Source: Sporomusaceae bacterium (GTDB lineage: Bacteria; Bacillota; Negativicutes; Acidaminococcales; JAJUGR01). From it: a stretch of DNA of 64,000 nt. A program made the position numbers and the translations under genes. The notes beneath the pieces are model-generated. The model saw only the letters and a program-made list of their open reading frames with translations, was not told the origin of the DNA and made no database searches. This document shows, piece after piece, positions 18,065 to 26,728 of this stretch. Every line of letters begins with the position of its first letter. Positions within the stretch are counted from its first letter, which is position 1. The stretch lies in NCBI GenBank assembly GCA_029265905.1, contig JAJUGR010000002.1, positions 62,001 to 126,000 on the forward strand, read 5' to 3'.

Positions 18065-18158
18065 CTGCCCCCTGGCGGAAGTTATTATAGATAAAATGAA
18101 CAAAACCAAAAGTTGTCGCTAATTTTCCGATAAAATAGAAGGGGATAGGAGGTTGATC

Positions 18159-19340
18159 ATGAGTCAGGTTATTAACATTGCCGCGATCGGCGGCACAAGG
18201 GAAATTGCCGATGAATTGTTGGCGGGCGTGTACCATGTCTTGGGCGAGCAGGTGCGGGGGATGGCTGTAACGCCTAAGGAATTGTCAGGCTGCCAGGCTG
18301 ACTTGTTCCTCACCATGCCGACGCGGGTTGAAGAATCGGCGGCGCAGGTGGCGCCCAGGCCGGTGATCGGCTTTGAATTGGTGCCGACCCGCCATTTTTT
18401 TGTTTCGGTCGCTAAAATTCCCGCCGGAGAAGTTGTTGCCGTTTTTCACAACAACCAGCGCGGGGGAGAAACGTTTGTGCGCAATTGCCAAAAGTACGGC
18501 ATCGACCATGTGCGGTTCGAGGTCGTTCCGTTCACGGAATTGAGCGAGCAGGCGGTGCTTGAACGGCTGCGCGGCGTGCGCTACATAATCGGGGCGGGAA
18601 TCTATCTGGGCCGGCAGGGCGTTTTCGAAGAAAAATACCGCCGGCGGTTGTCGGACGACGTCACGGTCATTCCGGCGGAGCGCATCCCGGACCTGGAGTC
18701 TGCGGCCCGGCTGATGCAGCGGGCCACCGCCTGGGAGCACCAGCAATTGTCGGCGCGGGTCGAGGATATCGGCCAGGAACTGGCGCAGCAGCTGCAGCAG
18801 GTTACCGCCAGCGCCAACCTGGCGCTGTTGGCGGTGCAAAACAGCGCCGTTTCGCTGGTTGATATGCAAAAAGCGGTGGCGCAGGAAGTGGAACGCATTT
18901 TGGGCGTGCTGACGTTGACTGAATCGCTTTCGGTTGCGACCGGCAACATCGGCTCGATCGCCGACACGATCAAGCGCATTTCCGATCAGACGAACCTCCT
19001 GGCGCTTAATGCGACGATCGAAGCGGCGCGGGTCGGCGAAGCCGGGCGCGGGTTTGCCGTAGTTGCCAAAGAAGTGGGCAAGCTGGCGGGCGAGAGCAAG
19101 GATTCGATTGAGATTATTCGCAAGGCGGTTACGAGCGTGCAGACCTCGGCGGGCGAGATGGTTCCCGCCCAGCGGGCCGTGGCGGCGTCGATGACCCGGT
19201 ACAAGGACTCGTTTGACAAGGTGGTCAAACTGTCGAATGAAGGGGAGGCGGCCTTGGCGGCGGTCTTCAACGCGCTGGAAACCATTTCGAAAAAGAGCGA
19301 GGCCCTGCAGGAAGCCGTTGACTCCATGCATCAAGCGTGA
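18159..19340 (+). CDS. Soluble methyl-accepting chemotaxis-like protein with PrpR-like sensor domain
   Basis: 393 residues with no membrane span. Residues about 1-190 are an alpha/beta domain reminiscent of PrpR_N/type-1 binding folds (order: [53 protein letters not shown]). A coiled coil leads into an MCP signalling tip, [19 protein letters not shown] then [18 protein letters not shown]. It would therefore signal to CheA from the cytoplasm in answer to an internal ligand. No che genes are nearby. The start chosen has GGATAGGAGG just ahead; a TTG two codons earlier is less likely. Confidence 0.8.
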   Translation: MSQVINIAAIGGTREIADELLAGVYHVLGEQVRGMAVTPKELSGCQADLFLTMPTRVEESAAQVAPRPVIGFELVPTRHFFVSVAKIPAGEVVAVFHNNQRGGETFVRNCQKYGIDHVRFEVVPFTELSEQAVLERLRGVRYIIGAGIYLGRQGVFEEKYRRRLSDDVTVIPAERIPDLESAARLMQRATAWEHQQLSARVEDIGQELAQQLQQVTASANLALLAVQNSAVSLVDMQKAVAQEVERILGVLTLTESLSVATGNIGSIADTIKRISDQTNLLALNATIEAARVGEAGRGFAVVAKEVGKLAGESKDSIEIIRKAVTSVQTSAGEMVPAQRAVAASMTRYKDSFDKVVKLSNEGEAALAAVFNALETISKKSEALQEAVDSMHQA

Positions 19341-19360
19341 TTATTTTTGCACAATGAAAA

Positions 19361-19426
19361 AGCCGGCCGCTGCGGCCGGTTTGAGATAAGCGCAAAAAAA
19401 AGCGGCCCGCACGGGCCGCTTTTTTT
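19361..19426. terminator. Two hairpins between convergent genes
   Basis: AGCCGGCCGCTGCGGCCGGTTT comes first, in two arms around CTG. Next is a bidirectional terminator: a run of A, then GCGGCCCGCACGGGCCGC, then seven T (19394-19426). It ends both the MCP transcript and the dehydrogenase transcript. Confidence 0.85.
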
Positions 19427-19440
19427 GCGTTGCAGTTTGG

Positions 19441-20415
19441 CTACAGGAGTTCCTTGCGGAGCTCGGCCGCCGTTTTTGGCGACAGCCAGGCCGGCGGTAC
19501 GTCGAAAATCGTCGCCGCGCCTTTATGGCCGTGTTGAGACAGGCGGTGGGCGGCGCGCGCATAGGCGGTCAACACGCTGGCGGTGAATTCCGGATTGCTG
19601 TCGAGGGTCAGGGCGAATTCGATCACATGGTTGACGCCCTCGCTTGTCTGGCCGCTGCGGAAGACGAAGCCGCCGTGCGGGATGCCGGCATGCTCCCTGT
19701 TGAAGGTTTCTTCTGAAATGAAGTTCACGTGGGTTTCGTAGCCGACAAAGTAGTTCGGCATCGTTTTGATCGCGGTTTCAATCGCGGCCAGGTCGGCGCC
19801 TTCTTGCGCCACGACATAGCAGTCGCGGATGTGCGCCTCGGTTCCCGTCAGGGCGGGGTGCTTGCCGGAGCGAACCGCCTCGATGGCGGCTTCGCGGGGA
19901 GTGGTGTATTGCTTGGCGTTCTTTACGCCGGGAATGCGGCGGACCGCGTCCGAGTGGCCTTGGCTGACGCCTTTGCCCCAGAAGGTGTAGTCCGTGCCGT
20001 TCGGCAAAACGGCGCCGGCCACCAGGCGCTGCAAAGAGAAGAGCCCGGGATCCCAGCCGATGGAGATGAGGGCGGTTTTGCCGGACGCTTTGGCTGTGTC
20101 GTCCATGGCGGCGAAATAGTCCGGGATTTTGGCGTGCGTGTCGAAGCTGTCGACCGTGTTGAACAGGGCGGCGAATTGCGGGCCTTGTTCGGCCAGGTCG
20201 GTGGCGGAGCCGCCGCACAGCAGCATGACGTCGATTTTATCCGCGTAGTCGCCGGCCTTTGTTGTGGATACGGCCGGCACGCCGCTGGCGGTTTCCGCCA
20301 GCTGACGCCGGGAAAAGACGGCGACCAGTTCCATGTCCGGGGCTTGCTGAACGGCTTTTTCGACGCCCTTGCCCAAATTGCCGTAGCCGACAATGCCGAT
20401 ACGAATGTTGCTCAT
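19441..20415 (-). CDS. ddh: meso-Diaminopimelate D-dehydrogenase
   Basis: 324 residues, the usual size. NADP-binding IGIVGYGNLGKGV at the N-terminus, then FSRRQ, the CGGSATD segment, SIGWDPGLFSL, WGKGVSQGHSDAVRRI and FISEETFNREHAGIPHGG are characteristic of Ddh. The enzyme makes meso-DAP directly from tetrahydrodipicolinate by reductive amination, the short route to lysine and peptidoglycan. It lies 128 bp downstream of the alanine dehydrogenase gene on the same strand; both enzymes reductively aminate with free ammonia. Confidence 0.93.
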   Translation of the reverse strand: MSNIRIGIVGYGNLGKGVEKAVQQAPDMELVAVFSRRQLAETASGVPAVSTTKAGDYADKIDVMLLCGGSATDLAEQGPQFAALFNTVDSFDTHAKIPDYFAAMDDTAKASGKTALISIGWDPGLFSLQRLVAGAVLPNGTDYTFWGKGVSQGHSDAVRRIPGVKNAKQYTTPREAAIEAVRSGKHPALTGTEAHIRDCYVVAQEGADLAAIETAIKTMPNYFVGYETHVNFISEETFNREHAGIPHGGFVFRSGQTSEGVNHVIEFALTLDSNPEFTASVLTAYARAAHRLSQHGHKGAATIFDVPPAWLSPKTAAELRKELL

Positions 20416-20543
20416 AGTTGTCCTCCTCTAAATTGATGTGACTGATTTAATTAGCCACGGGCGGCGCAATTTCCTGTTTGGGCGCAGCGCTGAAAAAAGT
20501 ATACAGAATAGTAAACCGGCGCCGCCGGTCAGGCGCGATTTGC

Positions 20544-21683
20544 TCAAGCAGTTGGCTTGTCGAGCGCCTGGTCCAGCATTTCGCGCCAGGGGCGATGCGG
20601 CAGTTGCAGCGCGTCAGCGACCGGGCCGCAGGTGATCTGTCCGGCGGCGGTATTGAGACCCAGTGCGAAGCCCTCGTCTTCCCGCAGTGCCTGCTTCCAG
20701 CCGAGCGACGCCAGGCGCAGGGCGTAGGGCAGGGTGGCGTTTGTCAGCGCGAGCGTGGCTGTGCGCGGGACGGCGCCCGGCATGTTGGCGACCGCATAAT
20801 GCAAAACGCCATGTTTTTCATAGACCGGCTTGTCATGGGTTGTCACGTGGTCGATTGTTTCCACGCAGCCGCCCTGGTCGATAGATACATCGACGATAAC
20901 CGAGCCTGGGGACATGTTTTCCACCATCTCCCTTGTCACAAGCTTGGGGGCCGCGGCGCCGGGCACCAGCACGGCGCCGATCAGCAAGTCGGCGCGGGCC
21001 GTCCATTCGGCCAGGGCCTGCATAGAGGCGATGACTGTGGCCGCTTGGCCATTGAAGCGATCGTCCAATTGCTGCAAGCTTTGCGGCGAGCGGCCGATGA
21101 TTGTGACGCGCGCGCCCAGGCCGAGCGCCATGCGGGCGGCGTTGGCGCCGACCGTGCCGCTTCCGAGAATCACGACCTGGGCCGGCGCAACGCCGGGTAC
21201 GCCGCCGAGCAAAATCCCTTTGCCGCCCTGCGGGCGGGTGAGGTACTGGGCGCCAACCTGGACGGCCATCCGGCCGGCGATTTCACTCATGGGGGTCAAA
21301 AGCGGCAAGGCGGCGCCGGCGCGGATCGTTTCATAGGCAATGGCGGTAACTTTTTTCTCCAGCAGAGCGTTGGTCAGGGCCGGCTCCGGCGCGAGATGCA
21401 GGTAGGTGAAGAGCAGCTGGCCCGGACGGAACAACTGGTATTCGGGCGGCAGCGGTTCCTTGACTTTCATAATCAAGTCGGCTTGTTCGAAGATGGCCGC
21501 TGCGCTGTCGAGCACTGTGGCGCCGCAGGCTTCGTAATCGCCGTCGACAAAACCGCTGCCCGAGCCGGCCATGCTTTCCACCAGCACCTTGTGCCCGGCG
21601 CGGCAAAGCGCCGACGCCCCGCTGGGAGTCAGAGAAACGCGGTTTTCATTGCTTTTGATTTCCTTTGGTACGCCGATGATCAC
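20544..21683 (-). CDS. ald: Alanine dehydrogenase
   Basis: 379 residues. MIIGVPKEIKSNENRVSLTP is the family N-terminus. The NAD-binding GSGTVGANAARMALGLG and the substrate-region MKVKEPLPPEY are in place, as is SIDQGGCVETIDHVTTHD. It interconverts L-alanine and pyruvate plus ammonia. It starts with a GAGGAGGGATTG site and may share a transcript with ddh. Confidence 0.95.
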   Translation of the reverse strand: MIIGVPKEIKSNENRVSLTPSGASALCRAGHKVLVESMAGSGSGFVDGDYEACGATVLDSAAAIFEQADLIMKVKEPLPPEYQLFRPGQLLFTYLHLAPEPALTNALLEKKVTAIAYETIRAGAALPLLTPMSEIAGRMAVQVGAQYLTRPQGGKGILLGGVPGVAPAQVVILGSGTVGANAARMALGLGARVTIIGRSPQSLQQLDDRFNGQAATVIASMQALAEWTARADLLIGAVLVPGAAAPKLVTREMVENMSPGSVIVDVSIDQGGCVETIDHVTTHDKPVYEKHGVLHYAVANMPGAVPRTATLALTNATLPYALRLASLGWKQALREDEGFALGLNTAAGQITCGPVADALQLPHRPWREMLDQALDKPTA

Positions 21684-22001
21684 AACAATCCCTCCTCGTG
21701 CAAGCTGGTAAAGCGCCTTTTATCGGAAGGGTTCGGTTTGAAGCGGGAAAAATCCTTTTTGCTTTCTTTTCCTGACGGACGAAGCGGAAGTGTAACATGG
21801 TTTTTCCGTTAATAAAAAATGTAACGGGAAGTCGTTGCTTGTCCGCTGTGAATGGAACAATTTAAAAATAAAATGATACAAATGTTATAAAATTAAAAAA
21901 ATTTTCAAACAAACGATTTAGCGAAAGGATTTTCGTATCCACTGCAGAAATACCTTTTATTCAAGTCTTGCATGCGAAATAAAAAAGAGGAGGAATACAC
22001 T
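21684..22001. other. AT-rich divergent intergenic region
   Basis: About 300 bp between ald (minus) and the DcuC gene (plus), much more AT-rich than its surroundings (21850-21960). It must hold both promoters. TTATAAAAT near 21886 is a plausible -10 on the plus strand, but no good -35 was found. No gene or RNA was recognised. Confidence 0.5.
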
Positions 22002-23366
22002 ATTTTAGGGATTCTTATTTCCGTCGTTATTACTTTTTGGGTCGGCTATTTAATTACGAAAAAGTACAAGCCGCAGCCGGTCTTGTTCATGGCCGGCATG
22101 ATTTTGATGGTTTGCGCTGTGGCGCTCGGCTTGGGCAAGATTCTGCCGGCCAAAGAAGCAACCGGCCTTTTGCTTTTCGACATGTTTGAGTTCATTAAAA
22201 AGACCTTCAGCTCGCGCGCTGCCGGACTGGGGCTCAACATCATGGCGGTGGGCGGTTTCGCCCGCTACATGGACCATATCGGCGCCAGCAAAGTGCTGGT
22301 CAAGATTGCGATCAAGCCGTTGGAGCGCCTGCACGCGCCTTACCTTGTGCTGGCCGCCTCCTGGGTGGTGGGCATGCTGCTGGGCTTGTTCATCAACAGC
22401 GCCTCGGGCCTGGCCATGCTGCTGATGGTGACGATGTTCCCGGTTTTGATCAACCTGGGCGTCAGCCGCCTGTCCGCCTGTGCTGCCATTTCGACGACGC
22501 TGTGCATGGACTGGAGCCCTGGCGACACAGGCAGCATTCTTTCGGCGACGACGGCTGGCCTGGATATCACGACCTACTGGACGCAGTATCAGGTGCCGGT
22601 TGCCATTGCCGTTATGGTAGTGGTCGCTGTGCTGCACTATTTCACGCAGCAGTGGTTTGACAAACGCGACGGTCACGTCGTAGCCAAGGGCGCAGCGGAA
22701 AAGGCTGCGGAAGAAGCTTTGCCGCCGACCTTTTACGCTGTCTTGCCGACACTGCCGCTCTTTTTGATCCTGGCGTTCAGCGATCTGTGGATTTCCTGGA
22801 TCAAGATGGACATCATCAAGGCAATGTTCGTCAGCCTCTTTTTTGCCATGATCTGCGAGTACCTCCGCCACCGGGACGGACGCAAGGTGCTCGGCGACAT
22901 CCAGTCGTTCTTTGACGGCCTGGGCATGCAGATGGCCAACGTCGTCACGCTGATCGTCGCCGGCGAGACCTTCGCCAAAGGCCTGCAGACGATCGGCACT
23001 ATCGATGCGATCATCAATTCGGCCCAGGGCGCAGGCTTCAGCGGCGCGGCCATGATTTTGGTCATGGTGTCGATCATCGCCGTCTGCTCGGTTGTCATGG
23101 GTTCCGGCAATGCGCCGTTCTTTGCCTTTGCCGCGCTGACGCCGACCGTGGCGGCGAAAATGGGCCTGGCGCCGGTGCTGATGCTGATGCCGATGCACTT
23201 TGCCGCCAGTATCGCCCGCAGCGTGTCGCCGATTACGGCCGTTATCGTTGTTACCTCCAGCATGGGCGGCATTTCGCCGTTTGACCTGGTGAAGCGTACG
23301 GCGATTCCGATGGTTGGCGCCATGATCACCATGGTAGCGGCTTCGTTCATTTTGTTCTACCGGTAA
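22002..23366 (+). CDS. DcuC-type C4-dicarboxylate carrier
   Basis: About 454 residues with roughly 12 membrane spans. AGLGLNIMAVGGFARYMDH, CMDWSPGDTGS and VVMGSGNAPFFAF fit the C4-dicarboxylate anaerobic carrier family. It exchanges or exports succinate-type acids. The start is unusual. The longest frame begins with ATG at 21972 but lacks a ribosome site, whereas a perfect GAGGAGG (21987-21993) lies inside it, 8 nt before ATT at 22002. Starting at that ATT gives the same N-terminus as the second DcuC protein here (at 43238). ATT initiation is proposed, not proven. Confidence 0.85.
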   Translation: MLGILISVVITFWVGYLITKKYKPQPVLFMAGMILMVCAVALGLGKILPAKEATGLLLFDMFEFIKKTFSSRAAGLGLNIMAVGGFARYMDHIGASKVLVKIAIKPLERLHAPYLVLAASWVVGMLLGLFINSASGLAMLLMVTMFPVLINLGVSRLSACAAISTTLCMDWSPGDTGSILSATTAGLDITTYWTQYQVPVAIAVMVVVAVLHYFTQQWFDKRDGHVVAKGAAEKAAEEALPPTFYAVLPTLPLFLILAFSDLWISWIKMDIIKAMFVSLFFAMICEYLRHRDGRKVLGDIQSFFDGLGMQMANVVTLIVAGETFAKGLQTIGTIDAIINSAQGAGFSGAAMILVMVSIIAVCSVVMGSGNAPFFAFAALTPTVAAKMGLAPVLMLMPMHFAASIARSVSPITAVIVVTSSMGGISPFDLVKRTAIPMVGAMITMVAASFILFYR

Positions 23367-23397
23367 ACATTGTTTTTGCATGCAAGAGGCTAGTCCG

Positions 23398-23429
23398 ACA
23401 GCCGCCCGGCAATGGGCGGCTGTTTTTTT
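23398..23429 (+). terminator. Intrinsic terminator of the dcuC-type gene
   Basis: ACAGCCGCCC pairs with GGGCGGCTGT and is followed by seven T. Confidence 0.88.
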
Positions 23430-23511
23430 ATGTGCCATGCGGTTGCTTGACATTATTATCCGCTGCTTTCACAATGAAAGTAAGCAAAGAGCGGGAGACG
23501 GGGGTGGGAAA

Positions 23512-24015
23512 ATGCGGACGATAAGGTTGGCGGGCGGTTGTTTTTGGGGCGTAGAGGCTTATTTCCAGCAGCTCAAGGGCGTGCTCGACACGACGGTCGG
23601 CTACGGGCAGGGAAGCGTGGCCAATCCTTCTTACGAACTTGTCTGCACTGGATTGACGGGCCATGCGGAAATCTGCGAGGTGGTTTATGACGAGCAGGTG
23701 CTGCCCTTGACCACACTGCTGGAGCACTTTTTCCGGATCATTGATCCGACGGCGCGCAACCGGCAGGGACCCGACGTCGGCACGCAGTATCGGACCGGCA
23801 TTTATTACCTGGACGAGCAGGAGCACTGGGTGATCAATGATTTTTTAGCAACCCAGGCCAAATTGCATGAGGAACCGCTGGCGGTTGAGGTCGAACCGGC
23901 CGGCGACTTTTATCCGGCGGAGGCCTACCATCAGGATTATTTGCAGAAGAACCCGCACGGCTATTGCCACGTCAATCTTGGCCTGGCGAAGGCGGAAGAA
24001 AAGAAAAACCAGTAA
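23512..24015 (+). CDS. msrA: Peptide methionine-S-sulfoxide reductase
   Basis: 167 residues. LAGGCFWGVEAYF carries the catalytic cysteine of the GCFWG motif; TTVGYGQG, AEICEVVYD and QYRTGIYYLDEQ follow as usual in MsrA. It reduces the S-epimer of methionine sulfoxide in proteins. The start chosen has GGGGGTGGG upstream; the longer open frame covers the preceding terminator. The C-terminus lacks an obvious resolving-cysteine pair, so the recycling route is unclear. The aminopeptidase gene follows 14 bp downstream. Confidence 0.94.
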   Translation: MRTIRLAGGCFWGVEAYFQQLKGVLDTTVGYGQGSVANPSYELVCTGLTGHAEICEVVYDEQVLPLTTLLEHFFRIIDPTARNRQGPDVGTQYRTGIYYLDEQEHWVINDFLATQAKLHEEPLAVEVEPAGDFYPAEAYHQDYLQKNPHGYCHVNLGLAKAEEKKNQ

Positions 24016-24029
24016 AGGACGGTAGTGGT

Positions 24030-25259
24030 ATGGATAAAACATTGCTGAGCAACTATGCCCGGCTGGTGGTTAAGACCGGCGTGAATTTGCAGGCGGGGCA
24101 GCTTTTGGTGGTGAATGCGCCGCTGGAATGCGCTGATTTTGCCCGGCTGATCGCGTCCGAGGCGTATGACGCCGGGGCGGCCGACGTTTCGATCCAATGG
24201 AAGGACGAGCTGTTTTCCCGGTTGCGGTACGATAAGGCGCCGGACGCCGTGTTTGACCAGTATCCGGCTTATTTGCAGTCTTTTTATCAGGAGCAGGCGA
24301 AAAAGGGGGCCGCTTTCGTCAGCATTGCGGCGAATGACCCGGAATTATTGAAGGGCGTGGTGCCGGACAAGATCATCCGGGCGCAAAAGGCGGCCAACAC
24401 CGCCCTGGCGGACTACCGCGAGAAGCTGATGGCCAACTATAACGCCTGGTGCGTCGTTTCCGTGCCGACGGTTGCCTGGGCGAAAAAGGTTTTTCCGGAC
24501 CTGACGGCCGAAGCGGCCGTGGAGGCGCTGGGCGCGGCGATCGCCCGAGCGGTGCGGATTGACCAGGCTGACCCTGTGGCGGCCTGGGAGGCGCACAAGC
24601 ATCACCTGCATGAGCGGATGACGTGGCTGAACGACCGGCAGTTTCGCCGGGTGCGGATTCAGACGGGGCTAGGCACGGACGTGAGCATCGGGCTGCCCGC
24701 CGCCCATCTGTGGCTGGGCGGCGCGGAGAAGACGAAAGGCGGCGTGCCCTTTGTGGCCAACATGCCGACCGAGGAGATCTTCACCCTGCCCGACCGCATG
24801 GCGGTCGACGGCAAGGTGGTTGCGTCCCGGCCGCTGGTTTACAACGGCAATTTGATCGACGGATTTTCGCTGGAGTTCAAGGCGGGCCGGTGCGTGGCCA
24901 GCCAGGCGAAGGAAGGCGAGGCGATTTTGCGGCAGTTGCTCGCGACGGATCCGGGGGCGGCGCATTTGGGCGAAGTGGCGCTGGTGCCGCATTCTTCGCC
25001 AATTTCAATGATGGGCATGCTCTTTTTCAATACGCTGTTCGATGAAAATGCTTCGGCCCACCTGGCGTTCGGCAAAGCCTATCCGGTTTGCCTGGCCGGC
25101 AGTGAAGGAATGGACAAAAGCGCCCTGCTGGCGGCTGGCGTGAATGACTCGCTCGTCCATGAGGACTTTATGATTGGCACAGCCGACATGCTGGTTACGG
25201 GCGAAACGAAGACTGGTGAAACGGTCACGATCATGCAAAACGGCGAATTCGTCCTGTGA
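24030..25259 (+). CDS. M29-family aminopeptidase (AmpS/PepS type)
   Basis: 409 residues, typical length. The metal-ligand segments are visible: NMPTEEIFTLPDR, LGEVALVPHSSPIS with its histidine, then NSALHLAFG-like ASAHLAFGKAYP, and SLVHEDFMIGTADM near the end. These enzymes take single amino acids from peptide N-termini in the cytoplasm. It shares a short intergenic gap with msrA and probably its transcript. The ATG at 24030 begins the recognised N-terminus (MDKTLLSNYARLVV); the open frame before it overlaps msrA. Confidence 0.92.
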   Translation: MDKTLLSNYARLVVKTGVNLQAGQLLVVNAPLECADFARLIASEAYDAGAADVSIQWKDELFSRLRYDKAPDAVFDQYPAYLQSFYQEQAKKGAAFVSIAANDPELLKGVVPDKIIRAQKAANTALADYREKLMANYNAWCVVSVPTVAWAKKVFPDLTAEAAVEALGAAIARAVRIDQADPVAAWEAHKHHLHERMTWLNDRQFRRVRIQTGLGTDVSIGLPAAHLWLGGAEKTKGGVPFVANMPTEEIFTLPDRMAVDGKVVASRPLVYNGNLIDGFSLEFKAGRCVASQAKEGEAILRQLLATDPGAAHLGEVALVPHSSPISMMGMLFFNTLFDENASAHLAFGKAYPVCLAGSEGMDKSALLAAGVNDSLVHEDFMIGTADMLVTGETKTGETVTIMQNGEFVL

Positions 25260-25348
25260 AATTCAATATTCACGACGGCGGCATCTTCTCAGCGTTCTCT
25301 TTCCCTGTTACAATTAGAATGTATTTTTATTAAAAACGAGGTGAAGGT

Positions 25349-26581
25349 GTGAAGCGGCGCGAGTTGATTGCTTTGTCGGCGGTCGGTATACACATTTCGA
25401 TCGGCAGTGTTTATGCCTGGAGCGTGTTGACGAAACCGATCATGAAGGAACTGGGCGTTGGTTTGAAGGACGTGCAGTGGACCTTTTCCCTGGCGATTTT
25501 ATTTTTGGGTTTGTCGGCCGCCTTTTTGGGCAAGCTGGTTGAGCGCAAGGGGCCGCGCGTATCCGGCCTTGTGTCAGCGGCTTGCTTTACGGCCGGCATG
25601 CTGGGGGCCGGCGTTGCTGTCGCGGTGCAGAGCCTGCCGCTGCTCTATCTGTTCTACGGCGTCATTGGCGGCATCGGACTTGGCGTGGGCTACATTACGC
25701 CCGTGTCGACGCTGGTGAAATGGTTTCCGGAAAATCGCGGCTTTGCCACCGGCTGCGCGATTATGGGCTTTGGCTTTGCCAGCTTGATCGCCGGGCCGGT
25801 GATGCAATGGCTTTTGGAACGCTTTAGCCTGTCGCACATGTTCTTTTTAATGGGGATCGCCTATTGTGCAATCATGGTGCCTGCGGCCCGTTACCTGGCG
25901 CCGCCGAAAAGCCTGACTTCCCATGCGCTGACGGAGGAAACCTGCCCGCTGACCGGTTTGACGCAGGTATCCGCTTACAACGCCGTGCGCACCTGGCAGT
26001 TTTATGCGCTGTGGTTCATTTTGTTTATCAACATTACGTGCGGGATCGGCCTCTTGTCTGTGGCGTCGCCCATGGCGCAGGAGGTTGTGGGCATGAGCCC
26101 GATGGCCGCGGCGGCGATGGTCGGCATCATCGGCCTGGTCAATGGCTTTGGCCGCCTGGCCTGGTCCTCGCTCTCTGATTTTTTGGGCCGGGCCAACACG
26201 TATATCGCTTTTTTTGTGATTCAGCCGGTTGCCTTTTACCTGATGACGACAACGACGAATGAAACAACCTTCAAGGTGCTTGTGTTTTCGGTCATGTCTT
26301 GCTACGGCGGCGGCTTTGCTACGATTCCCGCTTTTTTAAGCGACTTGTTCGGCACGCGGGAACTGGGCGTCATCCACGGCCGGATTTTGACCGCCTGGGC
26401 GGCGGCCGGCGTCGTCGGTCCGCTCTTGGTCGCCTGGGTTAAGGAGCTGACCGGCGGCTACAACGGCACGCTGCTGGTTTTTGCCGCGGCGCTGCTTGCG
26501 GCTTTGGGTGTGGCCGTGACGTTGCGCGTCAAACGGCCCAAGCCGGGCGCTGTTTCGGAATGTGCCTCGCATAAAGCATAA
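25349..26581 (+). CDS. MFS transporter, oxalate/formate antiporter (OFA) family
   Basis: 410 residues, 12 spans. The N-terminus ALSAVGIHISIGSVYAWSVL and the loop YITPVSTLVKWFPENRG are hallmarks of the OFA family; SDFLGRANTYIAFF marks the second half. OFA proteins exchange small carboxylates across the membrane; the substrate here cannot be told. GTG start after GAGGTGAAGG. Confidence 0.9.
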   Translation: MKRRELIALSAVGIHISIGSVYAWSVLTKPIMKELGVGLKDVQWTFSLAILFLGLSAAFLGKLVERKGPRVSGLVSAACFTAGMLGAGVAVAVQSLPLLYLFYGVIGGIGLGVGYITPVSTLVKWFPENRGFATGCAIMGFGFASLIAGPVMQWLLERFSLSHMFFLMGIAYCAIMVPAARYLAPPKSLTSHALTEETCPLTGLTQVSAYNAVRTWQFYALWFILFINITCGIGLLSVASPMAQEVVGMSPMAAAAMVGIIGLVNGFGRLAWSSLSDFLGRANTYIAFFVIQPVAFYLMTTTTNETTFKVLVFSVMSCYGGGFATIPAFLSDLFGTRELGVIHGRILTAWAAAGVVGPLLVAWVKELTGGYNGTLLVFAAALLAALGVAVTLRVKRPKPGAVSECASHKA

Positions 26582-26593
26582 ACGGGTATGAAA

Positions 26594-26625
26594 GGCTGCC
26601 GGCAACAAGTTGCCGGCGGCTTTTT
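26594..26625 (+). terminator. Intrinsic terminator of the OFA transporter gene
   Basis: GCTGCCGGCAA pairs imperfectly with TTGCCGGCGGC, followed by TTTTTC. Confidence 0.85.
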
Positions 26626-26728
26626 CGTGAAGCAAGCGGATTTGCAGGGTTATTGCCGTTTTTCTAGAATATAAGGGAATTAGTGGCTTCACGCGTGCTG
26701 GCGGCCGGCATTGTCAAAGGAAGGGGAG

